Shown: one piece after another, positions 45,226 to 53,947 of the stretch | How positions within the stretch are numbered: the stretch's first letter is position 1 | Layout of the letters: each line of letters starts with the position of its first letter | Source: Gemmatimonadota bacterium | Lineage (GTDB): Bacteria > Gemmatimonadota > Gemmatimonadetes > Longimicrobiales > Gaopeijiaceae | Reading direction: 5' to 3' | Assembly (NCBI GenBank): GCA_022564055.1 | Contig: JADFMD010000007.1 | Coordinates: 1 to 57,683 of the forward strand | Length of the DNA: 57,683 nucleotides | Position numbers and translations under genes: made by a program | Notes under the pieces: generated by a model | Database searches by the model: none | The model's input: the letters and a program-made list of their open reading frames with translations, nothing else | Told to the model about the DNA's origin: nothing

Positions 45226-45532
45226 GAAGAAGATTTCGCCGGAGGTCGTGTCACCGGACCGAGCCGTTGCACGGCTGGAAAAGGCGGTGACTGCCGCTCT
45301 CGACCAGGTCGAGCAGCTCAGGAGTGAGGCGGACCGGATGCACACGCAGGGCGAAGCGCTGGAGGGCCTACTCAAGGGCGTGACTTCCGGCAAAGACGGC
45401 CCACGCGAGATGATCGAAAAGCTGAAGATCCTCGAGGAAGAAAATCGCGATCTTCGAAGCCGCCTCGATGAGGGGCGAGCGGGCGTGGACCGTATCCTGG
45501 CCCGGGTCAAATTTTTGGAGGAGAAGCCGTGA
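45206..45532 (+). CDS. Small coiled-coil protein between pheT and zapA
   Basis: 108 residues from a GTG at 45206, overlapping pheT by 20 bases. After a short basic head (SSSVSKKKISPEVV), two heptad-rich helices (DRAVARLEKAVTAALDQVEQLRSEADRMHTQ and MIEKLKILEEENRDLRSRLDEGRAGVDRILARVKFLEE) predict a long coiled coil. It overlaps zapA by GTGA, so the two are probably made together. Size, helix content and placement recall ZapB-type partners of ZapA, but there is no clear similarity; the role in division is inferred from position only. Confidence 0.75.
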   Translation: MSSSVSKKKISPEVVSPDRAVARLEKAVTAALDQVEQLRSEADRMHTQGEALEGLLKGVTSGKDGPREMIEKLKILEEENRDLRSRLDEGRAGVDRILARVKFLEEKP

Positions 45533-45828
45533 CGGACGACAGAAGAGAGTCGGTGACGGTCCGTATCGCCGGCGAGGAGCACACGATCCGCTCGAGCGCC
45601 GAGCCGGAGTACACGACTCGCTGCGCGGCGTATGTGGATCGGCGTTTCGAGGAAATCAAAAAGCAGGTGGGACTCCTCGAACGCCACAAGGTAGCCATCC
45701 TCGCCGCCCTCTCGATCACCGATGAGCTGTTTCAGGCACGGGATACGCAGGAACAGACCGGTTCCCAGATTGCCGAGCGGGTGAATGCGCTCGCGGCCCG
45801 CCTGGAGGACAGCCTTTCCGACGGCTGA
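45529..45828 (+). CDS. zapA: Cell division protein ZapA
   Basis: 99 residues from a GTG start. ZapA bundles FtsZ protofilaments at the division ring. SVTVRIAGEEHTIRSSAEPEYTTRCAAYVDRRFEEI forms the N-terminal beta-alpha head; KVAILAALSITDELFQARDTQEQTGSQIAERVNALAARLED is the C-terminal dimerising coiled coil. Length and both halves fit the family. It is coupled by overlap to the coiled-coil gene upstream and lies about 110 bases ahead of rny. Confidence 0.9.
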   Translation: MTDDRRESVTVRIAGEEHTIRSSAEPEYTTRCAAYVDRRFEEIKKQVGLLERHKVAILAALSITDELFQARDTQEQTGSQIAERVNALAARLEDSLSDG

Positions 45829-45895
45829 TCCGGTGCTCCTTGCGTTCGCAGGAGCCGAAATTCTATTGTCACACAACACAACGTACGCTCACCCT

Positions 45896-45920
45896 TCGGA
45901 CGCGTGTTTTTTCCGTCCGA
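45896..45920 (+). other. Short hairpin in the zapA-rny gap
   Basis: TCGGACG (45896-45902) can pair with CGTCCGA (45914-45920); the loop contains six T residues and TTTT follows the stem. It could be a weak terminator or shape the rny leader. It ends five to six bases before the rny ribosome binding site. Confidence 0.4.
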
Positions 45921-45936
45921 TTTTGGAGCCAATAAA

Positions 45937-47508
45937 ATGGACCCGCTGGTTATTGGACTGGCGGTGGCTGTGGCGTTTCTCTTCGGAGCCGTGGGGTATA
46001 TCAGGCGCGGTACCGTAGAACGATCGCATCAAAAAAAAGCTATTGCAGCCGCCGCGGACGAGGCTTCCGTGATCTTGGCCCGCGCCCGGGAAGAGGCGGA
46101 CAACCTACGCACCTCCCGCGTGCTCGAGGGCAAAGAGCAGGTCATTCTGCTTCGGGAATCCTGGGAGCAGGAAGAGGTGAAGCACCGAGAGGAAGTCGAG
46201 AGAGCGGACCAACGGATTTCGGAGCGATCGAGCGCCCTGGACCGCCGTTTCCACAATCTGAACGAGCGGGAGTCCACCCAGGAGCAACGCGCCAAAGATT
46301 TGGACGAGCGCGCGGAGGGACTTACAGCGCAAACGCAGGATTTGGAGCAGGGACGGGAAGGGGTTCGCGCCAGACTCGAGTCCCTCGCGGGGGTATCCCA
46401 AGCGGAGGCCAAGAAGGAGCTCCTGGAGGATCTCCAGGACGAAGCTCGGGCCGAGGCAGCCAATACGATTCGCAAGGTCAAGGACGAAGCTCAACGGACG
46501 GCCGACCGCGAGGCCAAGAAGATTCTCGGCCTGGCCATCCAACGCATGGCGGCCGATCAAACGGCCGCAATGACCGTCTCGGTCGTGCAGCTTCCCTCCG
46601 ACGAGATGAAGGGCCGGATCATCGGCCGGGAGGGTCGAAACATTCGCGCTTTCGAGCAGGCCACCGGGATCGACGTCATCATCGACGACACGCCGGAGGC
46701 GGTGGTTCTTTCCGGCTTCGATCCTGTGCGCCGGGAGGTGGCGCGCATCGCACTCGGACGGCTGATCGAGGATGGCCGCATCCATCCCGGTCGGATCGAG
46801 GAGGTGGTCGAAAAGAGCCGCCAGGAAATCGAAGAGTCCATGGTCCAGGCGGCCGAGGAGGTGCTGTACGAGCTCGGAATCCACAACGTGCACGAAGAGA
46901 TCGTCAAAACGCTGGGGCGACTCAAGTTCCGTACCTCTTACGGCCAGAATCAGCTTCAGCACGCCAAGGAGGTCGCCCAGTTGGCCGGGAGCATGGCGGC
47001 GGAGATGGGTCTCGACGTCCAAGAAACGAAACGCGCCGGTGTGCTCCACGATGTCGGCAAGGGACTCACGCACGAGCACGAGGGCACGCACGTCGAGCTC
47101 GGCTATCGCCTGTGCAAGAAGCACAACGAGACCGAGATCGTGCTCAACGCCATCAGAGCCCATCACGACGAAGAGCCCCACTACTTTCCGGAGACGTTCC
47201 TGGTTTCGGCCGGCGACGCCATCTCAGGCTCGCGTCCGGGGGCGCGGCGAGAAATGTTCGAGGGGTACGTAAAACGGCTCGAAAAGCTCGAAGAGTTGGC
47301 CATGGAGCACCCGGGGGTTGAGCGCTGCTTTGCCATTCAGGCCGGCCGGGAGATTCGAGTGATGGTCGAGCCGGAAAAGGTGGGGGATCAGGAGATGGCT
47401 CAGATTTCCGAGCTCGTGGCCCGACGCATCGAGAGCGAGCTCCAGTATCCGGGGCAGATCAAGGTGGTCGTGATCCGGGAGACCCGCGCGGTCGATTTTG
47501 CACGGTAG
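45937..47508 (+). CDS. rny: Ribonuclease Y
   Basis: 523 residues from the ATG at 45937 with GGAG upstream; a frame start at 45904 is less likely. One N-terminal membrane helix (PLVIGLAVAVAFLFGAVGYI) leads to a long charged coiled coil (to about 200). A KH RNA-binding domain (MKGRIIGREGRNIRAFEQATGIDVIIDD) and an HD hydrolase domain with HDVGKGLTHEHEGTHVELG follow. It is the membrane-bound endonuclease that starts mRNA decay where RNase E is absent. The last codons (VDFAR, stop) lie inside the first unit of an 18-bp tandem repeat that runs on past the stop. Confidence 0.97.
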   Translation: MDPLVIGLAVAVAFLFGAVGYIRRGTVERSHQKKAIAAAADEASVILARAREEADNLRTSRVLEGKEQVILLRESWEQEEVKHREEVERADQRISERSSALDRRFHNLNERESTQEQRAKDLDERAEGLTAQTQDLEQGREGVRARLESLAGVSQAEAKKELLEDLQDEARAEAANTIRKVKDEAQRTADREAKKILGLAIQRMAADQTAAMTVSVVQLPSDEMKGRIIGREGRNIRAFEQATGIDVIIDDTPEAVVLSGFDPVRREVARIALGRLIEDGRIHPGRIEEVVEKSRQEIEESMVQAAEEVLYELGIHNVHEEIVKTLGRLKFRTSYGQNQLQHAKEVAQLAGSMAAEMGLDVQETKRAGVLHDVGKGLTHEHEGTHVELGYRLCKKHNETEIVLNAIRAHHDEEPHYFPETFLVSAGDAISGSRPGARREMFEGYVKRLEKLEELAMEHPGVERCFAIQAGREIRVMVEPEKVGDQEMAQISELVARRIESELQYPGQIKVVVIRETRAVDFAR

Positions 47509-47579
47509 GTCGGCTTCGCACGACGGATCAATTTCGCGGGACAGGTCGATTTCGCACGACGGATCGATTTCGCTCGGCT
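47490..47579 (+). repeat. 18-bp tandem repeat spanning the rny stop codon
   Basis: Five units of 18 bases start at 47490, 47508, 47526, 47544 and 47562, with consensus near GGTCGATTTCGCACGACG. The rny TAG sits at the junction of units 1 and 2. Read in the rny frame, the later units would code for VGFARR, INFAGQ, VDFARR and IDFARL, so the array keeps the frame beyond the stop. Confidence 0.9.
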
Positions 47580-47605
47580 GGGCGCAACGCTTGAGGGGAG
47601 TTTGA

Positions 47606-48499
47606 ATGTCCGCTGAAGTCATATCGGGGAAGGACATGGCGGCGGTGATCCGCGAGGAGGTCAAGGAGCGGGTCGCCGGCCTGAAGGAGTCCGGGCTCAC
47701 GCCCGGCCTCGCGGTGGTCCTCCTGGGCGAGGACCCGCCGAGCCAGGTTTACGTCAGATCGAAGAACAAGGCAGCGACCGAAGCCGGCATCTATTCACGG
47801 CAGATCACGCTCCCGGAGGACACTCCGGAAGATGAACTTCTGGGGGTCGTGTCAGGCCTCAACGCCGATCCCGACATCCACGGTATCCTAGTCCAGCTTC
47901 CGCTTCCCCCGCAGATAGACGAAGCCAACGTTCTCTTGGCCATCGATCCCGCCAAGGACGTCGACGGCTTCCACCCGGTGAACGTGGGCCGGCTTGCGAG
48001 CGGCGACCCCGATGCGCTGGCCCCGTGCACGCCGTCGGGTGTGATCCAGATGCTCTTACGCAGTGGGAACGACCCCGCGGGTAAACATGTGGTCGTGGTG
48101 GGGCGCAGCAACATCGTCGGACGGCCCATGGCCGCGCTGCTGTTGCGGAAGGCACCGGGAGGGAACGCCACCGTGACCGTAGCGCACAGCCGCACTCCCG
48201 ACCTCGGCGCCGTCACCCGCGAGGCGGACATCGTGATCGTGGCTATCGGGCAACCCGACTTTATCCGGCGCGATATGGTGAAGCCCGGCGCCGTGGTCAT
48301 CGACGTCGGCGTGAACCGAGTGGAAGACGACACGCGTGAGCGTGGATACCGCTTGACCGGTGACGTGGCCTACGACGAGGTCAGGGAAGTCGCCTCCGCG
48401 ATCAGTCCGGTTCCGGGGGGCGTCGGTCCGATGACGATCGCCATGTTGCTCTCGAATACGGTGGATGCGGCGGTCCGGTCGGCCGCGGCCGGGGGCTAG
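47606..48499 (+). CDS. folD: Bifunctional methylenetetrahydrofolate dehydrogenase/cyclohydrolase
   Basis: 297 residues. It interconverts 5,10-methylene-THF and 10-formyl-THF with NADP in one-carbon metabolism. SQVYVRSKNKAATEAGI carries the catalytic Tyr-xxx-Lys, with QLPLPPQID, PAKDVDGFHPVNVG, PCTPSGVIQML and the Rossmann VVVGRSNIVGRPMAALLL. The C-terminal PVPGGVGPMTIAMLL is standard. It follows the repeat array after rny and precedes xseA, a common gene order. Confidence 0.97.
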   Translation: MSAEVISGKDMAAVIREEVKERVAGLKESGLTPGLAVVLLGEDPPSQVYVRSKNKAATEAGIYSRQITLPEDTPEDELLGVVSGLNADPDIHGILVQLPLPPQIDEANVLLAIDPAKDVDGFHPVNVGRLASGDPDALAPCTPSGVIQMLLRSGNDPAGKHVVVVGRSNIVGRPMAALLLRKAPGGNATVTVAHSRTPDLGAVTREADIVIVAIGQPDFIRRDMVKPGAVVIDVGVNRVEDDTRERGYRLTGDVAYDEVREVASAISPVPGGVGPMTIAMLLSNTVDAAVRSAAAGG

Positions 48500-48529
48500 G
48501 GTGGACATCATGCTGAACACAGGACCCCG

Positions 48530-49726
48530 ATGACCGAGCCCCGCGTCTGGAGCGTCACGCAGGTCAACCGAGCGGTGCGGGCCATGCTCGAGGACACGGT
48601 CGAGAGTCTCTGGGTCAGCGGCGAAGTCGCCAATTGGACCCGTGCCCGCTCGGGGCACTGCTACTTCTCCCTCAAGGACGAACAAGCCCAACTCCGCTGC
48701 GTGATGTTCAAGGCTGCGGCGGCGAGCCTCCCCGCAGATCCGGAAGAGGGCACGACGGTGAGGGCCCTCGGAGGGCTCACGTTGTACGAGGCCCGCGGAG
48801 AGTATCAACTCGTGGTGAGGCGCCTCGAGGCGGAGGGAGCAGAGGGCCTCTGGCGCCAGGCGTTCGAGCGGTTGCGTGCGAAGCTCGAGGTCGAGGGCCT
48901 GCTCGCCCCTGAGAGGAAGCGAGCGCTACCGCGCTTTCCCGAGGCCGTGGGGGTCGTCACGTCGCTGGTGGGTGCGGCGCTCGCCGACATTTTGACCGTC
49001 ATCCGCCGCCGCGCCCCCTGGACGCGTGTGATCGTGCGGGGCGCGCGCGTCCAGGGCGAGGGCGCGGGAGAGGAGGTTGCCGAAGCGATTCAGGCTCTGG
49101 GAGGAAGTGGCCTGGTGGAGGTGTTGATCGTCGCACGGGGTGGAGGTTCGCTCGAGGACCTTTGGGCGTTTAACGAAGAGGTGGTGGCGCGTGCGATCGT
49201 CGCCTGCCCGGTCCCCGTGATCTCGGCTGTGGGGCACGAAGTCGACGTGACCATCTCCGATCTGGTCGCCGATGTCCGGGCTCCCACTCCGTCTGCCGGT
49301 GCCGAGACCGCTGTGAAGGACGGCGAAGGGTTGGGCGAGGCGCTGGAGATCTCCCGCACCCGCATGAGCGGGGCCCTGCGAGCCATCGCCTCACGCCGCC
49401 GGGAGGTGCTCGGCTTGCATCGGAGCCAGCTCCGGCAATCTGGCGTGGGCTTGGTGCGGCCAAGGCGCGAGTTGGTGGATCGGGTGGGGGACCGCATGGA
49501 GGCGGCGATGCGGGGGTTGGCGACACTCAAGAGGGCTCGCCTATCCGAGGTCGCTGGCAAGATGGACGTGCTTTCGCCTCTGGCGACCCTTCGCCGTGGG
49601 TATGCCCTCCCTCAGGACGCCGAGGGAAGAATCCTGCGGACGGTCGGAGCATTTGCAGAAGGCGATCACTTCGCCCTCCGGGTCTCGGATGGAACGGTGC
49701 CGTGTGAAGTGCAGGGTGGATCGTGA
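48530..49726 (+). CDS. xseA: Exodeoxyribonuclease VII large subunit
   Basis: 398 residues. An N-terminal OB fold (VWVSGEVANWTRARSGHCYFSLKDEQAQLRCVMF in spirit, starting near residue 24) binds single-stranded DNA. The catalytic domain has GVVTSLVGAALADIL, the IVARGGGSLEDLWAFNEE motif, VISAVGHEVDVTISDLVADVRAPTPSAGAE and the final LATLRRGYAL. It degrades single-stranded DNA from both ends together with XseB. It overlaps xseB by GTGA. At 398 residues it is shorter than the 450-residue E. coli protein, mainly in the helical region. Confidence 0.96.
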   Translation: MTEPRVWSVTQVNRAVRAMLEDTVESLWVSGEVANWTRARSGHCYFSLKDEQAQLRCVMFKAAAASLPADPEEGTTVRALGGLTLYEARGEYQLVVRRLEAEGAEGLWRQAFERLRAKLEVEGLLAPERKRALPRFPEAVGVVTSLVGAALADILTVIRRRAPWTRVIVRGARVQGEGAGEEVAEAIQALGGSGLVEVLIVARGGGSLEDLWAFNEEVVARAIVACPVPVISAVGHEVDVTISDLVADVRAPTPSAGAETAVKDGEGLGEALEISRTRMSGALRAIASRRREVLGLHRSQLRQSGVGLVRPRRELVDRVGDRMEAAMRGLATLKRARLSEVAGKMDVLSPLATLRRGYALPQDAEGRILRTVGAFAEGDHFALRVSDGTVPCEVQGGS

Positions 49727-50028
49727 CGGCCAAGAAAAAAAGTGATGAGGCTGACGCCTTGGGAGATGACATGACCGATGCCGGAAGGAAGGACGCTCCC
49801 GAAAACGCCCCATCTCTCGAGGAGCGGCTGAAACGCCTCGAAGAGATCGTGCGATCCCTCGAGGCCGCGGATCTCGACATGGACGCGGCCCTCGGATTGT
49901 TTGAGGAGGGCGTCGAGCACGTGCGCGGAGCCGAGGCGACGCTGCGTGTCGCCGAACTGAAGGTGGAAGAGCTTCTCGGCCCGGAAGAGGATTCGAATCT
50001 GCGGCCGTTGGAAGAAGCTCCGGAGTGA
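49723..50028 (+). CDS. xseB: Exodeoxyribonuclease VII small subunit
   Basis: 101 residues from a GTG overlapping xseA. The core SLEERLKRLEEIVRSLEAADLDMDAALGLFEEGVEHVRGAEATLRVAELKVEEL matches XseB helices. An extra acidic N-terminal head of about 25 residues (EADALGDDMTDAGRKDAPENAP) precedes it. It binds the XseA helical arm in several copies. It overlaps ispA by GTGA. Confidence 0.95.
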   Translation: MTAKKKSDEADALGDDMTDAGRKDAPENAPSLEERLKRLEEIVRSLEAADLDMDAALGLFEEGVEHVRGAEATLRVAELKVEELLGPEEDSNLRPLEEAPE

Positions 50029-50945
50029 CCGCCAGGCGGCGGCGGCCCGCCATCGACCTCGAGGCGCTTCTCCGCGACGAAAGGGCGGAGGTGGAGCGGG
50101 CGCTCGCGCGTGCCTGCGAGTGGCTGGGCGACGAGCTCCCCGACGAGCTTTTCCAGCCAGCCCGCCATGCGGTGCTCAGCGGTGGGAAACGCCTTCGCCC
50201 CGTTCTGTGTGTGGTCGCGTACCGAGCGTGCGGTGGTAGCACGGGCCCCGCGGTATACGACCTCGGCGCGGCGATCGAGTTGATTCACGCGTATTCTCTC
50301 ATGCACGACGACCTCCCTTGTATGGACGACGCCGATCTTCGAAGAGGCCAGCCGACGCCGCACACGCTTTTTGGGGAGGAGGCGACGGCTCGAGCCGGGC
50401 TTGCGCTGATTCCCGCGGCCTCCCTCTGGGCTCTTCGTGCGTCGAACGCCCTGGGTGCGGGCGACGCGGTTTCCCGGAGAATCGTGAGCCGGCTGAATCG
50501 AGCCGCAGGAGCGGGTGGAATGGTCGGTGGGCAGGCACTCGATCTGCTGGCTGAGGGCCGAGGCCTCGACTCCACCGACCTCGATCGTCTTCACCACATG
50601 AAGACGGGTGCTCTGCTCACCGCTTCCCTGGTCATCGGCGGGATCGCGGCGGGCGCGTCCGACACGACCCTCGACGGGCTCGAGAGCTTCGGCTGTGGCA
50701 TCGGACTTGCATTTCAAGTGACTGACGACATTCTGGACGCCACCGAGGTGGCGGCAGATTTGGGAAAACACCCGAGCGACGACTTGCTCGGCAAGAGCAC
50801 CTACGTGTCGTTGTACGGCCTGGAGGAGGCGATGAAGCGGGCTCGGGTACACGCCGAGGAGGCGACAGAGGCGCTTCGAGGTGCGGGGCTCGACGCTCCG
50901 GCGTTGATCGCGCTCGCCTCCTACGTAGTGGAGCGCAGGAAGTAG
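50025..50945 (+). CDS. ispA: Polyprenyl synthetase, farnesyl/geranylgeranyl diphosphate synthase type
   Basis: 306 residues. It adds IPP units to an allylic diphosphate to make C15 or C20 products for quinones, the undecaprenyl carrier or pigments. The first aspartate-rich motif is MHDDLPCMDDADLRRG and the second is FQVTDDILDATE; GGKRLRPVLCVVAYRA and GGQALDLLAEG are also conserved. The two residues between the aspartates and the preceding region are of the short-chain bacterial type, so FPP synthase is likely, but chain length is not certain. It sits directly before dxs, another isoprenoid gene. Confidence 0.93.
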   Translation: MTARRRRPAIDLEALLRDERAEVERALARACEWLGDELPDELFQPARHAVLSGGKRLRPVLCVVAYRACGGSTGPAVYDLGAAIELIHAYSLMHDDLPCMDDADLRRGQPTPHTLFGEEATARAGLALIPAASLWALRASNALGAGDAVSRRIVSRLNRAAGAGGMVGGQALDLLAEGRGLDSTDLDRLHHMKTGALLTASLVIGGIAAGASDTTLDGLESFGCGIGLAFQVTDDILDATEVAADLGKHPSDDLLGKSTYVSLYGLEEAMKRARVHAEEATEALRGAGLDAPALIALASYVVERRK

Positions 50946-51032
50946 ACGAGAATGTTTGGGATCGGGCGTTTGGGCACGTTCCTTTCCAAGCTATGTTAAG
51001 GTCTGGTGAAAAACGCAGTTAGGAGTAGGCCC

Positions 51033-52949
51033 GTGTCGATTTTGGACCAAATTGACGGACCTGAAGATGTCCGAGCCCTGTCTAGGGAAGAGCTGCACGA
51101 GTTGGTCGTGGCGGCCCGGGAACGCCACGTCGACGTGATCTCCAAGGTCGGCGGCCACTTCGGGGCCAGCCTAGGAGTCGTCGAACTTACCGTGGCGCTC
51201 CATTACGTCTTTGAGACGCCACGCGATAAGCTCATCTGGGACACCGGTCACCAGGGCTACATCCACAAGATCCTCACGGGTCGAAACCAACGACTTACGA
51301 CGATCCGGCAGAAGGACGGGTTGGCGCCTTTCCTCCGCCGCGACGAGTCGGAATACGATCAATTTGGCGCCGGCCACGCGGCCACTTCGATTTCTGCGGC
51401 GCTCGGCACGGCGATCGCCCGCGACCTGAACGGTGACGACTATAGCGTGGTGGCGATCATCGGAGACGGGGCGATGGGATCCGGCCTAGCTTACGAGGCG
51501 CTCAACAACGCGGGACACACCGAACGGAACCTGATCGTCATCCTCAACGACAACGACCATTCGATCGCGCCCAACGTGGGGGCCATGAACAAGTATCTGA
51601 CCGGTGTGATGACGCACCCGGTTTACAACCGGATCCGAGATGAGGTGAAGGAGTTGCTCTCGAAGGGTCCGGGTGGCGAGAAGGGCATCATGAGGCGGGT
51701 TGTGAGCCGTACGGAAGAGAGCGTGAAGGGCCTCTTCGTTCCCGGAATGCTCTTCGAGGAGCTCGGGTTCCGGTACATCGGTCCGGTCGATGGCCACGAC
51801 CTCGACTCGTTGGTGGACACGCTAGGCAGGGTCCGCCGTCTCGATGGTCCGATGCTGGTCCATGTGATCACCCAGAAGGGCAAGGGCTTTTCCCTTGCCG
51901 AGGAGAACGCGTACAAGTGGCACGCGGCCTCGCCATTCGACAAGATCAGTGGGGAAGCCAAGAAGGGTGGTGGGGGCCTGCCTCGGTACCAGAAAGTTTT
52001 CGGCAAGGGACTCAAGGAGCTGGGTGAACTCGATTCCCGCATCGTAGCCTTCACGGCAGGAATGCCGGACGGAACCAGCACCGACATGTTCGGCGACGCC
52101 TTCCCGGACCGGTTTTTCGACGTGGGTATCGCCGAGGCCCACGCCGTCACCGCGGCCGCCGGAATGGCCGCGGTCGGAGGCGTTCGGCCCCTCGTTTGCA
52201 TTTACTCCACGTTTCTTCAAAGGGCCTTCGACGGCATCCTTCACGATGTCGCGCTCCAGGATCTACCGGTCGTTTTTTGTATGGATCGAGCTGGAATCGC
52301 GGGTCCCGATGGGCCCACGCACCACGGTGCCTTCGACATCTCCTATATGCTGCTCGTGCCGGGCATGACCGTGACCGCCCCCAAGGACGGAGCCGAGATG
52401 ATGGCGCTCGTGCGGCTCGGCATCCAACACGAAGACGGCCCGTTCTCCGTACGCTGGCCGAGAGACGCTGTGCCCGAGGCCGTCCCTCACGTGAGCGAAA
52501 TCCCGGACGTCGCCTACGGGACGTGGGAAATCCTTCGGCGGGGCTCTGACCTGGCGTTCCTTGCGACCGGAACGATGGTGGGTGCCGCCTCCGCGGCCGC
52601 CGAGGCGTTGGCGTCACGCGGGGTTCAGGCCGAGGTGGTGAACTGCCGTTTTCTGAAGCCGTATGATCGCGACGTCCTGAGAGATGTGGCGGAGCGGCAT
52701 CTGCGCGTGATCACGATCGAAGAAGGAGCCGTAACCAACGGTTTCGGGGCCTATATGGCTCGGGAGCTGGCGGCACTCGCGTCGGGGCCTTCGATCGAGG
52801 TGCGGTGTCTGGGGCTTCCCGACCGGTTCATCGAGCACGGGCCACGTGACGTGCTCCTGCGCGATCTCGGGCTCGACCCCGAAGGAATCGCCACGGAAGC
52901 GCGCAGAATGATGGGGGATGCGGTCGCGGCGGCGGAGGAGTCGGCGTGA
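51033..52949 (+). CDS. dxs: 1-deoxy-D-xylulose-5-phosphate synthase
   Basis: 638 residues from the GTG at 51033 (MSILDQIDGPEDVRAL), with AGGAG eight bases upstream; a GTG at 51006 lacks such a site. ThDP enzyme joining pyruvate and glyceraldehyde 3-phosphate, the first step of the MEP pathway. WDTGHQGYIHKILTGR, the ThDP motif GDGAMGSGLAYEALNNAGH, FVPGMLFEELGFRYIGPVDGHD and DRAGIAGPDGPTHHGAFD are all conserved. Its product leads to IPP/DMAPP used by IspA next to it and by MiaA earlier in the window. It overlaps nadK by GTGA. Confidence 0.97.
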   Translation: MSILDQIDGPEDVRALSREELHELVVAARERHVDVISKVGGHFGASLGVVELTVALHYVFETPRDKLIWDTGHQGYIHKILTGRNQRLTTIRQKDGLAPFLRRDESEYDQFGAGHAATSISAALGTAIARDLNGDDYSVVAIIGDGAMGSGLAYEALNNAGHTERNLIVILNDNDHSIAPNVGAMNKYLTGVMTHPVYNRIRDEVKELLSKGPGGEKGIMRRVVSRTEESVKGLFVPGMLFEELGFRYIGPVDGHDLDSLVDTLGRVRRLDGPMLVHVITQKGKGFSLAEENAYKWHAASPFDKISGEAKKGGGGLPRYQKVFGKGLKELGELDSRIVAFTAGMPDGTSTDMFGDAFPDRFFDVGIAEAHAVTAAAGMAAVGGVRPLVCIYSTFLQRAFDGILHDVALQDLPVVFCMDRAGIAGPDGPTHHGAFDISYMLLVPGMTVTAPKDGAEMMALVRLGIQHEDGPFSVRWPRDAVPEAVPHVSEIPDVAYGTWEILRRGSDLAFLATGTMVGAASAAAEALASRGVQAEVVNCRFLKPYDRDVLRDVAERHLRVITIEEGAVTNGFGAYMARELAALASGPSIEVRCLGLPDRFIEHGPRDVLLRDLGLDPEGIATEARRMMGDAVAAAEESA

Positions 52950-53935
52950 GCGGGCGGACCGCAGCCGCCGGCAGCGGGGCCGCGGTCAGTAAGGGCGCTC
53001 GGCTGCGGCGTATCGGCGTCGTGGGACGCCCGGAACACGAGCATGTGCCCGGGTGCGTCGAGCGGTTGGCCCGCTTCGCCGAGGAGAATGAGCTCGCTCT
53101 CTCCTTGGAGGAGCATCTCAGGGAGTGGGCGCCCGAAAGCGCCGGGCGCATGGATCTCGATGCAGACCCGGTCGATCTCCTGATCGCCTTGGGCGGTGAC
53201 GGCACATTGCTCCGGGCCGGTCGATCCGTCGCCGGACGGGACATCCCTGTTCTCGGCGTGAATCTCGGGCACCTCGGTTTCCTCACGGCTCTTCCGCAGG
53301 CGGAGCTCGAGGGGCACCTGGCGTTGGTGTTGAAGGGCGACTACGTGCTCGATCGCCGCTCCACCCTGGAGGCTCGCATCATTCAAGCCGACGGTTCGCG
53401 GGGGGAGCTGCTTTTTGCCTGGAACGACTTCGTGATTCATAAACGGGGGGTCGCTCGGGTGACTCGGTTGGACCTTCGTGTCCAAGACAGCGCAACGGAA
53501 GCTACGAGAGGGGCGGACGGAGCGAATAATGGGGAAGACGGGGAGGACGGAGCGTGGCAGGACATGGGCAGCTTCTCAGGGGACGGACTGATCGTGGCCA
53601 CGCCCACCGGGTCGACCGCTTATTCGCTTTCGGCGGGCGGCCCTATCGTCGTACCCTTGGTCGACTGCTTGATCGTTACGCCCATCTGTCCACACACGCT
53701 GGCTATGCGACCGCTGGTAATTCCGGCGACCCAACGTGTTGCCGTGAGTCCGATCGAACGGACCAAGGACTTGGTGGTCACGGCGGATGGGCAGGTCGCG
53801 CACGAATTCGAGACCGGTGCGGAGATCCGAATCGGGCGTTCCAAAATCGAGATTCCGCTGGTTCGGTTTGCCGGCCAGAATTTTTTCGGGACGCTGCAGC
53901 GGAAGCTCAACTGGGCGGCGCGCCCGGCCGGGTAG
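52946..53935 (+). CDS. nadK: NAD kinase
   Basis: 329 residues from a GTG. It phosphorylates NAD+ to NADP+. The GGDGTLLRAGR motif, GVNLGHLGFLT, the NDFVIHKRG strand, SGDGLIVATPTGSTAYSLSAGGPIV and TPICPHTLAMRPLVIP are conserved. A 25-residue Gly/Asp/Glu-rich insertion (about 188-212, ATEATRGADGANNGEDGED) sits between two core strands just before the SGDG loop and makes the protein longer than usual. It precedes recN by 12 bases, a common order. Confidence 0.95.
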   Translation: MSGRTAAAGSGAAVSKGARLRRIGVVGRPEHEHVPGCVERLARFAEENELALSLEEHLREWAPESAGRMDLDADPVDLLIALGGDGTLLRAGRSVAGRDIPVLGVNLGHLGFLTALPQAELEGHLALVLKGDYVLDRRSTLEARIIQADGSRGELLFAWNDFVIHKRGVARVTRLDLRVQDSATEATRGADGANNGEDGEDGAWQDMGSFSGDGLIVATPTGSTAYSLSAGGPIVVPLVDCLIVTPICPHTLAMRPLVIPATQRVAVSPIERTKDLVVTADGQVAHEFETGAEIRIGRSKIEIPLVRFAGQNFFGTLQRKLNWAARPAG

Positions 53936-53947
53936 ACGGTACCCCTG

